Assembly (NCBI GenBank): GCA_934215995.1
Contig: CAKQBC010000010.1
Coordinates: forward strand, 1 to 19,746
DNA length: 19,746 nt
Direction: 5' to 3'
DNA from: an uncultured Bacillus sp.
GTDB lineage: Bacteria > Bacillota > Bacilli > Bacillales > DSM-1321
Part shown: positions 8,286 to 15,701 of the stretch, piece by piece
How the letters are laid out: each line of letters begins with the position of its first letter
How positions within the stretch are numbered: the first letter of the stretch is position 1
Made by a program: the position numbers and the translations under genes
Notes under the pieces: generated by a model
Databases searched by the model: none
Told to the model about the DNA's origin: nothing
The model's input: the letters and a program-made list of their open reading frames with translations, nothing else

Positions 8286-9241
8286 TTCTTCACGAGCCTC
8301 TGCACCGGCACAGGCACTTTCTCAAGAAGGGAACTTACCAGCTCTTCAGTTTCCACTCCCCCATATCTCGCCTCCGGCTTCAGAATGATCCTGTGCGAAA
8401 AAACATACGGCGCAAGATACTGAATATCGTCAGGAATCACATATTCCCTTCCCTGGATAAGGGCATATGCCTGCCCTGCCCTCATGAGCGCGATTGATCC
8501 CCGCGGGCTTGCCCCTAGATAAACACGGGCATCTTCCCTTGTCTTCCCTGCGATGTTCACAATGTATTGTTTGATGGAATGATCGACATAGATTGCCTTG
8601 GCCTCGCTTTGCAGGTCCCTTACATCCTGAATGGAAATGACCGGTTCCAGCCGGTCGATCGGATGGCTGGCCTGTACATTGTCCAGAATATCGATTTCCT
8701 CCTGCGGATGAGGATACCCCATCCTCATTTTCAGCAGAAACCGGTCCAATTGGGCTTCAGGCAGCGGATATGTTCCTTCATACTCAATCGGGTTCTGTGT
8801 CGCCATTACAAAGAAAGGCTGTTCCAGTTTTCTTGTTATGCCGTCCACAGTTATGCTCGCCTCTTCCATGCCTTCCAGCAATGCTGCCTGTGTTTTGGTC
8901 GATGTACGGTTTATTTCGTCGGCAAGCACAATATTACCCATGATCGGACCTGGCCTGAATATGAATTCCTGTGTACGGGGATCAAAGATGGATGTGCCCG
9001 TTACATCGGAAGGCAACAGATCCGGGGTGAATTGTATTCTGCTGAAACTTGCGCTGATTGATGTAGCCAAAGCCCGCACCATCATCGTCTTCCCTACGCC
9101 GGGAACATCTTCAAGCAACACATGCCCCTCGGCAAGCAAGGCAACCAGGCTCAGTTCAGCGATATCCCTTTTGCCGATGATGACACTCTCTATATTTCGA
9201 ACAACTTTTTCAATTATCTGATTTATGTTTTCGTACGTCAT
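8282..9241 (-). CDS. yeaC: MoxR-family AAA+ ATPase
   Basis: This 319-residue MoxR-type AAA+ ATPase probably acts as a chaperone or remodelling partner for the DUF58 and transglutaminase-like products encoded downstream. The Walker A motif is Pro-Gly-Val-Gly-Lys-Thr (47-52) and Walker B is Ile-Val-Leu-Ala-Asp-Glu (104-109). Sensor 1 is the Ala-Thr-Gln-Asn-Pro segment, and Leu-Asp-Arg-Phe follows. A C-terminal lid domain with Gly-Ala-Ser-Pro-Arg-Gly completes the family pattern. I chose the ATG at 9241 because GGGGAGG lies 6 nt upstream; a TTG two codons earlier is too close to that site. It is the first gene of the operon and is divergent from the P450 gene. The real protein partner or substrate is not known. 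Confidence 0.93.
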   Translation of the reverse strand: MTYENINQIIEKVVRNIESVIIGKRDIAELSLVALLAEGHVLLEDVPGVGKTMMVRALATSISASFSRIQFTPDLLPSDVTGTSIFDPRTQEFIFRPGPIMGNIVLADEINRTSTKTQAALLEGMEEASITVDGITRKLEQPFFVMATQNPIEYEGTYPLPEAQLDRFLLKMRMGYPHPQEEIDILDNVQASHPIDRLEPVISIQDVRDLQSEAKAIYVDHSIKQYIVNIAGKTREDARVYLGASPRGSIALMRAGQAYALIQGREYVIPDDIQYLAPYVFSHRIILKPEARYGGVETEELVSSLLEKVPVPVQRLVKK

Positions 9242-9706
9242 TTGCAACCTCCCCTATGCATGCAATCCTATTAATTACTATAATACCATTTTTTGAAACA
9301 GTAGCTATTAAAACCCCCGAAATCTTCTTCCTTAAAGTCCGATGGGATTATATTCCTCTGAAAAAGGCTAGACTGTAACGTATATCTGGCAGAAGGATCA
9401 TTGCCGCATGGTAAATAGGATGCTGTTTCTGCCTGAAGCGGCCGTATTTCCTGATGCCATACTAGTTTCACTTTCCCCAGGCAAGGGTAGTGAATTTTAT
9501 CCTGCATTAACTGGGTGGAAGACCTCCACTTCAAGAATTCAGAATGGATATAAGGCTTGTAAGCGAGGGATGGAAAAAATGGCCGCGGTTGTCATTTCAC
9601 TTCACTCCCTCTTGTTGGCCGAAACTGTCTTTATCCATTGATCAGCGGGAAAAGTTGCATGTTCCTGTTGAAGATACACTTATCTATAAAGGAGTTGCTG
9701 CAAGCC
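9242..9706. other. Divergent intergenic region, no gene found
   Basis: Between the yeaC operon and the P450 gene there are about 460 bp without a convincing gene. Short frames on both strands (for example 9408-9641 plus and 9271-9534 minus) lack ribosome binding sites and give random-looking proteins. Two inverted repeats are visible: GGCAGAA (9388-9394) with TTCTGCC (9427-9433), and GAGGGA (9565-9570) with TCCCTC (9606-9611). I see no promoter of good quality for either flanking gene. A degraded gene is possible but cannot be shown. Confidence 0.4.
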
Positions 9707-10963
9707 ATGAAGCCTTTAGGGAAAATCCCTCAGGATAAAACAATCGATAATAGTTTGGCTCTCCTGATGGAAGGATACAATTTCATTCCATCGAGATGCC
9801 GGAAATATAGCTCGGATATATTCATGACCCGCCTGCTCGGCGAAAAAGTCGTGTGCATAAGCGGCGAGGAAGCAGCCAGGATTTTTTATGATGAAGACAA
9901 ATTCCTGCGGAAGGGCGTCGCCCCAAAAAGAATCCAAAAGACACTATTCGGCGAGAATGCGATCCAGACGATGGATGGCGAACCCCATAAATACAGAAAG
10001 CTGCTTTTCATGTCAATGATGACACCGTCACATATGAAGGAACTGTCCGCCATCGCGGCACAGGAGTGGGAAAATGCCTTGCTGAAATGGGAGCGGGACG
10101 GAAAAGCCGTCCTTTTTGACGCTTCCAAGGAAGTCCTTTGCAAAATCGCATGCAGATGGGCCGGCATTCCGCTGAAAGAACAGGATGCAAAAGTGCGCGG
10201 AGAGGATATGGCTGCGATGGTCGATGCATTCGGGGCAGTCGGGCCGCGGCATTGGAAAGGAAGAAAAGCGAGAAAAAGGAGTGAAGAGTGGATACAGGAC
10301 ATGATTGACCTGATCCGCAACCAGAAGCTGAGTGTTCAGCGGGATACCGCCGCATACATGGTAGCCTGGCACAAGGAGGCCGACGGCAAATTATTGGACA
10401 AAAGGATGGCTGCCATAGAGCTATTGAACGTACTTCGCCCTGTAGTTGCCATTTCCACTTACATCGCCTATGGCGCGCTTGCCCTTCATGAATATCCTGA
10501 AAGCCGGAAAAACCTCCAATCAGGAAAAGAGACAGACTTGCTGAACTTCGTACAGGAAGTACGCCGCTATTATCCCTTCGGCCCTTTTTTGGGGGCACGG
10601 GTCAAAATAGACTTCACCTGGAACCGAAACCAGTTCCAAAAGGGCGAACTGGTGCTTCTCGATGTATATGGCACCAACCGCGATCCTCGATTGTGGGAAA
10701 ACCCCGACGAATTCCTTCCTGAGCGTTTCCGTGAATGGGATGGAAGTCTGTTCAGCCTGATTCCCCAAGGGGGAGGAAATGCATATAGCGGACACCGTTG
10801 TCCCGGAGAGACAGCGACAATCGAGATCATGAAAGTCAGCTTCGATTATTTGGCGAATAAAGTGGACTATGCCGTTCCTGACCAAAGCTTGGATTATAGC
10901 CTGGCACGTATTCCGACTTATCCAAAAAGCGGATTCATCATGGAAAAGATCCGGCGCAAATAA
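9707..10963 (+). CDS. CYP152-type cytochrome P450 fatty acid peroxygenase
   Basis: This 418-residue cytosolic haem enzyme resembles Bacillus P450-BS-beta (YbdT, CYP152A1), which hydroxylates fatty acids at the alpha or beta carbon using hydrogen peroxide instead of a reductase. The haem-binding Cys365 sits in Gly-His-Arg-Cys-Pro-Gly-Glu. Arg244-Pro245 in Leu-Arg-Pro-Val-Val-Ala-Ile-Ser matches the carboxylate-binding Arg242-Pro243 of BS-beta; both the haem Cys and this Arg are offset by two residues. That Arg-Pro pair replaces the acid-alcohol pair of ordinary P450s. The Gln-x-Met-Asp-Gly-x-x-His segment near residue 88 also fits the family. I chose the ATG at 9707, preceded by AAAGGAG at a rather long 12-nt spacing; the N-terminus then aligns with BS-beta. 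No redox partner is encoded nearby, as expected. Some homologues decarboxylate instead of hydroxylating. Confidence 0.95.
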   Translation: MKPLGKIPQDKTIDNSLALLMEGYNFIPSRCRKYSSDIFMTRLLGEKVVCISGEEAARIFYDEDKFLRKGVAPKRIQKTLFGENAIQTMDGEPHKYRKLLFMSMMTPSHMKELSAIAAQEWENALLKWERDGKAVLFDASKEVLCKIACRWAGIPLKEQDAKVRGEDMAAMVDAFGAVGPRHWKGRKARKRSEEWIQDMIDLIRNQKLSVQRDTAAYMVAWHKEADGKLLDKRMAAIELLNVLRPVVAISTYIAYGALALHEYPESRKNLQSGKETDLLNFVQEVRRYYPFGPFLGARVKIDFTWNRNQFQKGELVLLDVYGTNRDPRLWENPDEFLPERFREWDGSLFSLIPQGGGNAYSGHRCPGETATIEIMKVSFDYLANKVDYAVPDQSLDYSLARIPTYPKSGFIMEKIRRK

Positions 10964-10981
10964 CTTTGGGACAAGACAGCC

Positions 10982-11266
10982 AGACCGCTTCCTAGAAGAC
11001 GGTCTCAGTGTGTAGACAAATATAATTTTGAGCATTTTCTATGAAATTGCACTTCAGACTGATTGAAAACACTTGTCAGTCAAGGCGCGCCAGACCGGCG
11101 AAGACGCGAATAGAACAATTAAGGAACGTAAGCTAAATACGTCGCGTCCTGCGACAACGCTTACGTGATAAACGTCCTGTTCACCTCATGAGCGGACGAG
11201 CCGGGCAAGCAACGAAGAATGCGAGCGTTTGTCAACAGTCTGAGACCGCTTCCTAGAAGACGGTCT
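10982..11266. repeat. Intergenic structured element with terminal inverted repeats
   Basis: This 285-bp non-coding unit begins and ends with the same 24-bp hairpin sequence (10982-11005 and 11243-11266; AGACCG...CGGTCT). Read inward from both ends, 30 of 39 positions are complementary, including GTCTCAG and GACAAA. Inside are further hairpins: GACTGA/TCAGTC (11057-11081), ACGTAAGC/GCTTACGT (11126-11166) enclosing GTCGC/GCGAC (11141-11155), and CGTCC/GGACG (11173-11198). The GC-rich palindrome GGCGCGCC also lies within. No gene fits. It looks like a MITE-like or REP-like repeat, or a structured RNA. Only one copy is in the window, so dispersal cannot be tested here. Confidence 0.6.
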
Positions 11267-11271
11267 TTTTT
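11243..11271 (+). terminator. Intrinsic terminator at the right end of the repeat element
   Basis: AGACCG pairs with CGGTCT, and CTTC with GAAG inside, leaving a 3-nt loop and one bulged A. The following T-run (TTTTTT from 11266) makes it a good terminator for the P450 transcript. The identical hairpin at 10982-11005 has no T-run and is not expected to terminate on its own. Confidence 0.75.
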
Positions 11272-11335
11272 ACATTCCGGATCATCGGGGCTTCGCATCC
11301 GCAGAAACAGGGAAGGATTACCCGCACATGAAAAG

Positions 11336-11364
11336 TTGACTGATGAGCGGGACCGCTAAATAAT
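11336..11364 (+). promoter_or_regulatory. Promoter of the oxidoreductase gene with a palindrome in its spacer
   Basis: TTGACT (11336-11341) and AATAAT (11359-11364) are 17 nt apart, a plausible SigA promoter with a good -35 and a weaker -10. The spacer contains the palindrome AGCGG-GA-CCGCT (11346-11357), which could be an operator for an unidentified regulator. It lies 50 nt before the start codon. Confidence 0.5.
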
Positions 11365-11414
11365 AGAGTTATAGAGCATGCACAGACTATGAAACCTGAG
11401 AAGGGATGACAGCC

Positions 11415-12323
11415 ATGAGACTAGCCATTATAGGGCTTGGGGATATAGCCAAGAAAGCATATTTGCCCGTCCTCGCTGAAAAAGAAGGGATTGAATTGAT
11501 CCTTTGCACGAGAAATGAAGATACGTTAAAGCAAATAGCATCCAAATACAGAATTAAGGAAAGCGTACAGACAGTCGATGAGCTGATGGAAAAGAATATT
11601 GATGCCGCCATTGTCAGCACAGCTACCGAAGGACATTACGAAACTGCAAGGAAGCTGCTGCTCCACGGCATCCATACGTATATCGATAAACCCATTTCAA
11701 TGAACCTGGATGAAACGGAAGAAATTGTCCGGCTGGCAAAAGAGAAAAATGCCATTTCGATGGTCGGATTCAACAGAAGATTCATCCCCATGGTGAAGGA
11801 TTTGAAAATCCATGGGAAGCCCAATATGGTCATTATGCAGAAGAATCGCTTCGCATCCCCCGATTTTACAAGAAGGTTCGTAGTCGAGGACTTCATCCAT
11901 GTAGTTGATACGCTCCGCTTCCTGCTAGGTACCAAGGTGAAGGACATCAGGGTGGAATACGTGAAAAATGGACAGAAGCTCGACCATCTTGTACTGATGC
12001 TTCTTGGTGAAAACAGCACTGCAATAGGAATCATGAACCGAAATGGCGGCGTCACCGAAGAAACAATCGAATACTCAACAGGCAATGATAAATATGTAGT
12101 GACCGGTTTCGTTGAAACAACCCGCTACCATAACAAAGATGTCAGCTTCACCAAATTCGGGGATTGGGAGCCAACCTTATTTAAACGGGGATTCTACCAA
12201 ATGACGGATCATTTCATTGATTGTGTGCGCAACAACAATACACCGGATCCTTCCCTGGAAGATTCCCTCGAAACCCACCGAATCTGTGAAAAAATCGTAA
12301 AAATTATCGATCCGGAAGCATAG
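11415..12323 (+). CDS. Gfo/Idh/MocA-family NAD(P)-dependent oxidoreductase
   Basis: This 302-residue protein has an N-terminal Rossmann fold with Gly7-Leu-Gly9-x-x-Ala12. The family lysine is Lys92 in Asp-Lys-Pro (usually Glu-Lys-Pro), followed by Gly-Phe-Asn-Arg-Arg-Phe at about 121-126. The C-terminal half is the alpha/beta substrate domain. The family oxidises or reduces sugars, inositols and related compounds with NAD(P); the substrate cannot be told from sequence. I chose the ATG at 11415 because AAGGGA is 7-8 nt upstream; the ATG at 11406 lies almost inside that site. The gene stands alone, with its own promoter and a terminator shared with the convergent cyclase gene, so the context gives no pathway. 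Confidence 0.88.
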   Translation: MRLAIIGLGDIAKKAYLPVLAEKEGIELILCTRNEDTLKQIASKYRIKESVQTVDELMEKNIDAAIVSTATEGHYETARKLLLHGIHTYIDKPISMNLDETEEIVRLAKEKNAISMVGFNRRFIPMVKDLKIHGKPNMVIMQKNRFASPDFTRRFVVEDFIHVVDTLRFLLGTKVKDIRVEYVKNGQKLDHLVLMLLGENSTAIGIMNRNGGVTEETIEYSTGNDKYVVTGFVETTRYHNKDVSFTKFGDWEPTLFKRGFYQMTDHFIDCVRNNNTPDPSLEDSLETHRICEKIVKIIDPEA

Positions 12324-12342
12324 AGCTCTCCCCCGGATAAAT

Positions 12343-12380
12343 AACCCTGCCTTCAAAGATGAAAGCAGGGTTTATTATTT
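12343..12380. terminator. Bidirectional terminator between convergent genes
   Basis: AACCCTGC (12343-12350) pairs with GCAGGGTT (12365-12372); TTC and GAA extend the stem. T-rich sequence follows on the plus strand (TTTATTATTT), and the minus strand exits into GGGTTATTTAT. It serves the oxidoreductase and probably the diguanylate cyclase transcript. Confidence 0.8.
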
Positions 12381-12421
12381 ATATCAGTCCGTGTTGAAGG
12401 CAGGCACTTTCCATATCAGCC

Positions 12422-13732
12422 TCAATCACCAAAGAACAGGTACCTGTTCTTTCCGTTTCTTTTCGCCCCATACATGGCCACATCTGCCTTCTTCATGATG
12501 GAACGCCTCGTTTTGTCGTACCGGTCGGCTATGGCGATTCCCATACTTGCCGTGACATGGAGTTCCTGGCCATGGATATGCCATGGTTCAGCCAGGGATT
12601 CCCGGATGGCTTCAGCAACTTTTTCCGCCTCTTCCCTCGTTTCTGTCTCCGGAAGCAAAAGGATGAACTCATCGCCGCCGAGCCTTGCGGCCATATCATT
12701 GGCACGTATACCCTTGCAGATTCTTTCGCCGAATTCCTGAATGACCCGATCCCCGACATCATGCCCGAGCTGGTCATTGATTGATTTGAAGTAATCGATA
12801 TCCATCATGATTACTGCAAATAATGCCCCATTTTCCTGCATGTCCCGGATGACCTTCTCAAATTTTTTATTCAACAGCCTGCGATTGGGCAATCGCGTCA
12901 GCGGATCATAATTCGCGAAGTAGGTGAGTTGGTCCTCATACTCTTTTTTCAGTGTGATATCCCTTGTGAGCACCACCAGATGCTTCAGATGCTGGTCCAA
13001 GTCAAATACAGGCGTTCCTATGGATTCAAACCATTTCAGCTTTTTCGCCTGGTTGTATTGCCTGAATTGCACATTAAAGGATTGTCCATCATTGATTGAC
13101 CGGTTGATCCAATCTTCCAGAATGGGCGTATCATCCGGATAAACATTATGGAGGAACGGCTTTCCTATGAATTCCTCCCGATCGAATCCCAGTATCTTTT
13201 TGTAAGAAGGAGATGTATAAATGATCATCCCCTTTTCATCAAGCAAGGTAATTAAATCATGGGCATTTTCTGTAATAATGCGCAGGTTCGCATGGCTTTC
13301 CTGCAGCTGTTCCTCTTTTTCACGGGCCTCGTTCTGGGCATGTTTTTCAGCAGTGATATCCTTGACAATTGCAATGATCTCCGTGCATGTCCCCCTCTCA
13401 TCGTATAGCGGATTAAGTGTCGTCTCTGAATACGCTTCAATCCCTCTGGCGTCGGTATAGCGATCCTGATACGTGACACTCCGCCTGCCTGCCAGGACTT
13501 TTTTATATTGCCCGATCAGAAAAGCGGCCATTTCTCCAGGATATACATCCATAATGCAGCGTCCCAGCGCATTTTTCGTCAGGCCCGTCCCCGCTATGGC
13601 TGCTTTGTTCATGAACGCATAATGAAATTCATCACCGTTTTCCACTTTTATGACAAAGATCATATCATGTATGCCTTCCATTAATATTCTCTCATAATCT
13701 ATGTCCACGGTTGATGCACACCTCTCCCTCAT
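12422..13732 (-). CDS. PAS-PAS-GGDEF diguanylate cyclase
   Basis: This 436-residue cytosolic protein has two PAS domains (about 15-130 and 150-270), each ending in the Asp-Ile-Thr motif that leads into the next module, then a GGDEF domain from about 280. The active-site Gly-Gly-Asp-Glu-Phe starts at residue 352. An inhibitory-site Arg-x-x-Asp (343-346) sits five residues before it, so the enzyme should make cyclic di-GMP from two GTP and be limited by its product. No EAL domain and no membrane helix are present. The PAS ligand is unknown. The start is uncertain: ATG at 13732 has no good ribosome site, whereas GTG at 13708 has GGGAGAGG about 12 nt upstream. It is a monocistronic gene convergent with the oxidoreductase. 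Confidence 0.93.
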   Translation of the reverse strand: MRERCASTVDIDYERILMEGIHDMIFVIKVENGDEFHYAFMNKAAIAGTGLTKNALGRCIMDVYPGEMAAFLIGQYKKVLAGRRSVTYQDRYTDARGIEAYSETTLNPLYDERGTCTEIIAIVKDITAEKHAQNEAREKEEQLQESHANLRIITENAHDLITLLDEKGMIIYTSPSYKKILGFDREEFIGKPFLHNVYPDDTPILEDWINRSINDGQSFNVQFRQYNQAKKLKWFESIGTPVFDLDQHLKHLVVLTRDITLKKEYEDQLTYFANYDPLTRLPNRRLLNKKFEKVIRDMQENGALFAVIMMDIDYFKSINDQLGHDVGDRVIQEFGERICKGIRANDMAARLGGDEFILLLPETETREEAEKVAEAIRESLAEPWHIHGQELHVTASMGIAIADRYDKTRRSIMKKADVAMYGAKRNGKNRYLFFGD

Positions 13733-13961
13733 ATAACAATAAGCCTAAACCTGCTTGCATGACTTTCGCCTTCTTTGCTAAGAGCCAGGGCTATTTTTCT
13801 CTATTCTATATTTCGGCTTTTTAGCCCGTACCTTCATTCAATCTTATAAAAAACCATTCCCGTTCCGAAAAGCACGATAAACCTTTCACGGTGTATTCCT
13901 ATATTATGGTCCCTTTTTTATAAATCACAATGGGGCGAATGTCACCCTCCCCTTCCCATAA
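13733..13961. other. Upstream region of the cyclase gene, no feature recognised
   Basis: About 230 bp separate the cyclase start from the terminator of the efflux gene. Several short GC-rich self-complementary pieces occur near 13741-13795 on the minus strand leader, but they do not match the cyclic di-GMP class I or II riboswitch cores that I know. No open frame and no convincing promoter were found. Confidence 0.35.
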
Positions 13962-13963
13962 AT

Positions 13964-14010
13964 AAAAGGCCTTCCCCGGTTGCAATCCAACCGAAAGAAG
14001 GCCTTTCTTC
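13964..14010 (-). terminator. Intrinsic terminator of the efflux pump gene
   Basis: On the minus strand GAAAGGCCTTC pairs with GAAGGCCTTT, and inside CGGTT pairs with AACCG. A T-rich tail (TTTTATTTAT) follows. It begins about 25 nt after the stop codon of the efflux gene. Confidence 0.85.
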
Positions 14011-14034
14011 ATTTATCTATGTTGACAACTATCC

Positions 14035-15528
14035 CTAGTTTGCAGATACATCTTCACCCTTTTCCAGCTTGTGGATGGACTCTTTGCTAACATCCACTCG
14101 TTTCAGGAAAAAGGCAAGGATGATGGCGACCACATTGATGCCCACTGCCACCAGGAATGAATATTGGATCCCTGCCAACAGCGCCTGTTGGCCGAGTGCG
14201 GCTGTTGACCGCTCCGTCATTGCAGCTGGATCGGCAGCAGCCATTAAGCTTTCTGCCTCTTGTTTCGTCACATGATTCATGATTGTAATCATAACCGCCG
14301 TTCCGATTGATCCCGAGATTTGCTGCGCTGTATTATTCCATGCCGTTCCATGCGGGTTAAGGCGCGTCGGCAATTGGTTCAGCCCGTTCGTCATGATCGG
14401 CATCATCACCATAGACATACCGAACATCCGAAGTGTATAGATCATCACGATATACATATACGTTGAATCCAGCTGCAGCTCAGACAATAAATACGTGGAT
14501 ATCGCCGTAATGATCAATCCCGCCAAAGCCAATGCCCGCGGCCCGAATCTGTCGAACAGCCTGCCAGTGATCGGGGACATGATTCCCATGATGATGGCAC
14601 CGGGAAGCATGAGCAATCCGGAATCGAGCGGCGAGATCCCCCGTACGTTCTGGACATAGGCCGGCGTCAGGATCATCCCTGAAAACATGGCAACAGCATT
14701 CACGACAGCGATGATGAAAGCCAGGGAAAACATCGGGAACTTGAATACCTGCAGATCGAGCAGCGGCTGTTCCAGCTTCCACTGCCTCATAATAAAGGCA
14801 ACCAATCCGATGGCACCTGCGATGATTGTCGATAAGACGAGCGGATCGGTCCATCCGTCTGTGCTCCCCGAGCTGATCCCGTATAGTAAGCCGCCGAAAC
14901 CGACTGTCGATAAGACAACAGATAAATAATCGATGGAAGCATTCTTATCGGTGTCCATAACGTTCTTAAGCTTCCAAACGGAAAGCAAAAGGGAAAGGAT
15001 CGCGAGCGGAAGGATCATTTCAAAAAGAACCCGCCAATCATAATATTCAACTATGTAGCCTGACAAAGTCGGGCCGATTGCAGGTGCGGTGATCATGACG
15101 AGCCCGAATACCCCCATGGCTGCACCGCGTTTTTCACGCGGGAAAGCCACAAGCATGACATTCATCAAAAGCGGCCCCATGACAGAAGAACCTGCCGCCT
15201 GCACCATCCGGCCGGCAAGCAGAATGCCAAAGTTCGGGGCAATTGCAGCCAGCGCCGTACCTAATGTGAAAATGGCCATTGAGGCGATGTACAGGCTCCT
15301 GTTTGAAAAGCGGGTGATCAGAAATGCCGAAGCCGGAATTAACACACCGCTCACGAGCATATATCCCGTCGCAAGCCATTGGACAGTAGAATAATTTTCT
15401 ATATTCAAATCAACCATGATTGATGGGAGAGCCACATTCATCAGTGAGTTATTCAAAAATGAAACGAATGCACCGACAAACAAGATGGCAATCATCAAAT
15501 ATGGTGGTTTTTTATTTATGGATTCCAT
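14035..15528 (-). CDS. DHA2-family (14-helix) MFS drug efflux transporter
   Basis: This 497-residue integral membrane protein shows about 14 hydrophobic helices, as in the EmrB/QacA/LmrB group of proton-driven drug exporters. Motif A-like Arg-Phe-Ser-Asn-Arg follows helix 2. The antiporter motif C is visible as Ala-Pro-Ala-Ile-Gly-Pro-Thr-Leu-Ser-Gly in helix 5. A second motif A copy, Gly-Arg-Leu-Phe-Asp-Arg-Phe-Gly, is near residue 325. The drug specificity cannot be inferred. The ATG at 15528 is preceded by AAGGGG at 12 nt. A divergent TetR-family gene shares its promoter region, the usual layout for drug-inducible pumps, so repression by that protein is likely. Confidence 0.92.
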   Translation of the reverse strand: MESINKKPPYLMIAILFVGAFVSFLNNSLMNVALPSIMVDLNIENYSTVQWLATGYMLVSGVLIPASAFLITRFSNRSLYIASMAIFTLGTALAAIAPNFGILLAGRMVQAAGSSVMGPLLMNVMLVAFPREKRGAAMGVFGLVMITAPAIGPTLSGYIVEYYDWRVLFEMILPLAILSLLLSVWKLKNVMDTDKNASIDYLSVVLSTVGFGGLLYGISSGSTDGWTDPLVLSTIIAGAIGLVAFIMRQWKLEQPLLDLQVFKFPMFSLAFIIAVVNAVAMFSGMILTPAYVQNVRGISPLDSGLLMLPGAIIMGIMSPITGRLFDRFGPRALALAGLIITAISTYLLSELQLDSTYMYIVMIYTLRMFGMSMVMMPIMTNGLNQLPTRLNPHGTAWNNTAQQISGSIGTAVMITIMNHVTKQEAESLMAAADPAAMTERSTAALGQQALLAGIQYSFLVAVGINVVAIILAFFLKRVDVSKESIHKLEKGEDVSAN

Positions 15529-15579
15529 TTATTATATTTTCCCCTTCATCGTTTTAAAATTTATTTCTCTACTCGAATG

Positions 15580-15608
15580 ATTTTAAACCTTTAGTCTAAT
15601 TAATACAA
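15580..15608 (-). promoter_or_regulatory. SigA promoter of the efflux gene
   Basis: On the minus strand TTGTAT (15608-15603) and TAAAAT (15585-15580) are separated by exactly 17 nt. The left arm of the putative operator covers the -10 and much of the spacer, so repressor binding would block this promoter. Confidence 0.7.
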
Positions 15609-15632
15609 TGTTTTTGAACTAAAAGTTTAAAA
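15581..15632. promoter_or_regulatory. Inverted repeat, likely TetR-family operator
   Basis: TTTTAAACCTTTAGT (15581-15595) and ACTAAAAGTTTAAAA (15618-15632) are complementary at 14 of 15 positions, with a 22-bp spacer. Arm centres lie about 37 bp apart, which would suit two dimers or one looped site. The left arm covers the efflux promoter; the right arm ends just before the -35 of the regulator gene. Confidence 0.6.
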
Positions 15633-15635
15633 AGC

Positions 15636-15664
15636 TTGAGTTTTCATTCTATTGACCATATACT
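15636..15664 (+). promoter_or_regulatory. SigA promoter of the TetR-family regulator gene
   Basis: TTGAGT (15636-15641) and TATACT (15659-15664) are 17 nt apart. It sits immediately right of the inverted repeat, so autoregulation is plausible. Confidence 0.75.
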
Positions 15665-15701
15665 AAAACACAATTGAGAAGCTATGGAGGAAACACAATC
15701 T

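Noticed and set aside
9408..9641. 77-residue frame between yeaC and the P450 gene
   Set aside because: No ribosome binding site and no family resemblance; it is treated as intergenic.
10008..10598. 196-residue minus-strand frame inside the P450 gene
   Set aside because: The P450 frame carries all family motifs; the antisense frame has none.
13733..13800. Possible cyclic di-GMP riboswitch in front of the cyclase gene
   Set aside because: The class I core pieces (GACGCAAAG, GGCAAACC) and the class II pattern are missing. Only scattered AGCAAAG-like fragments occur.
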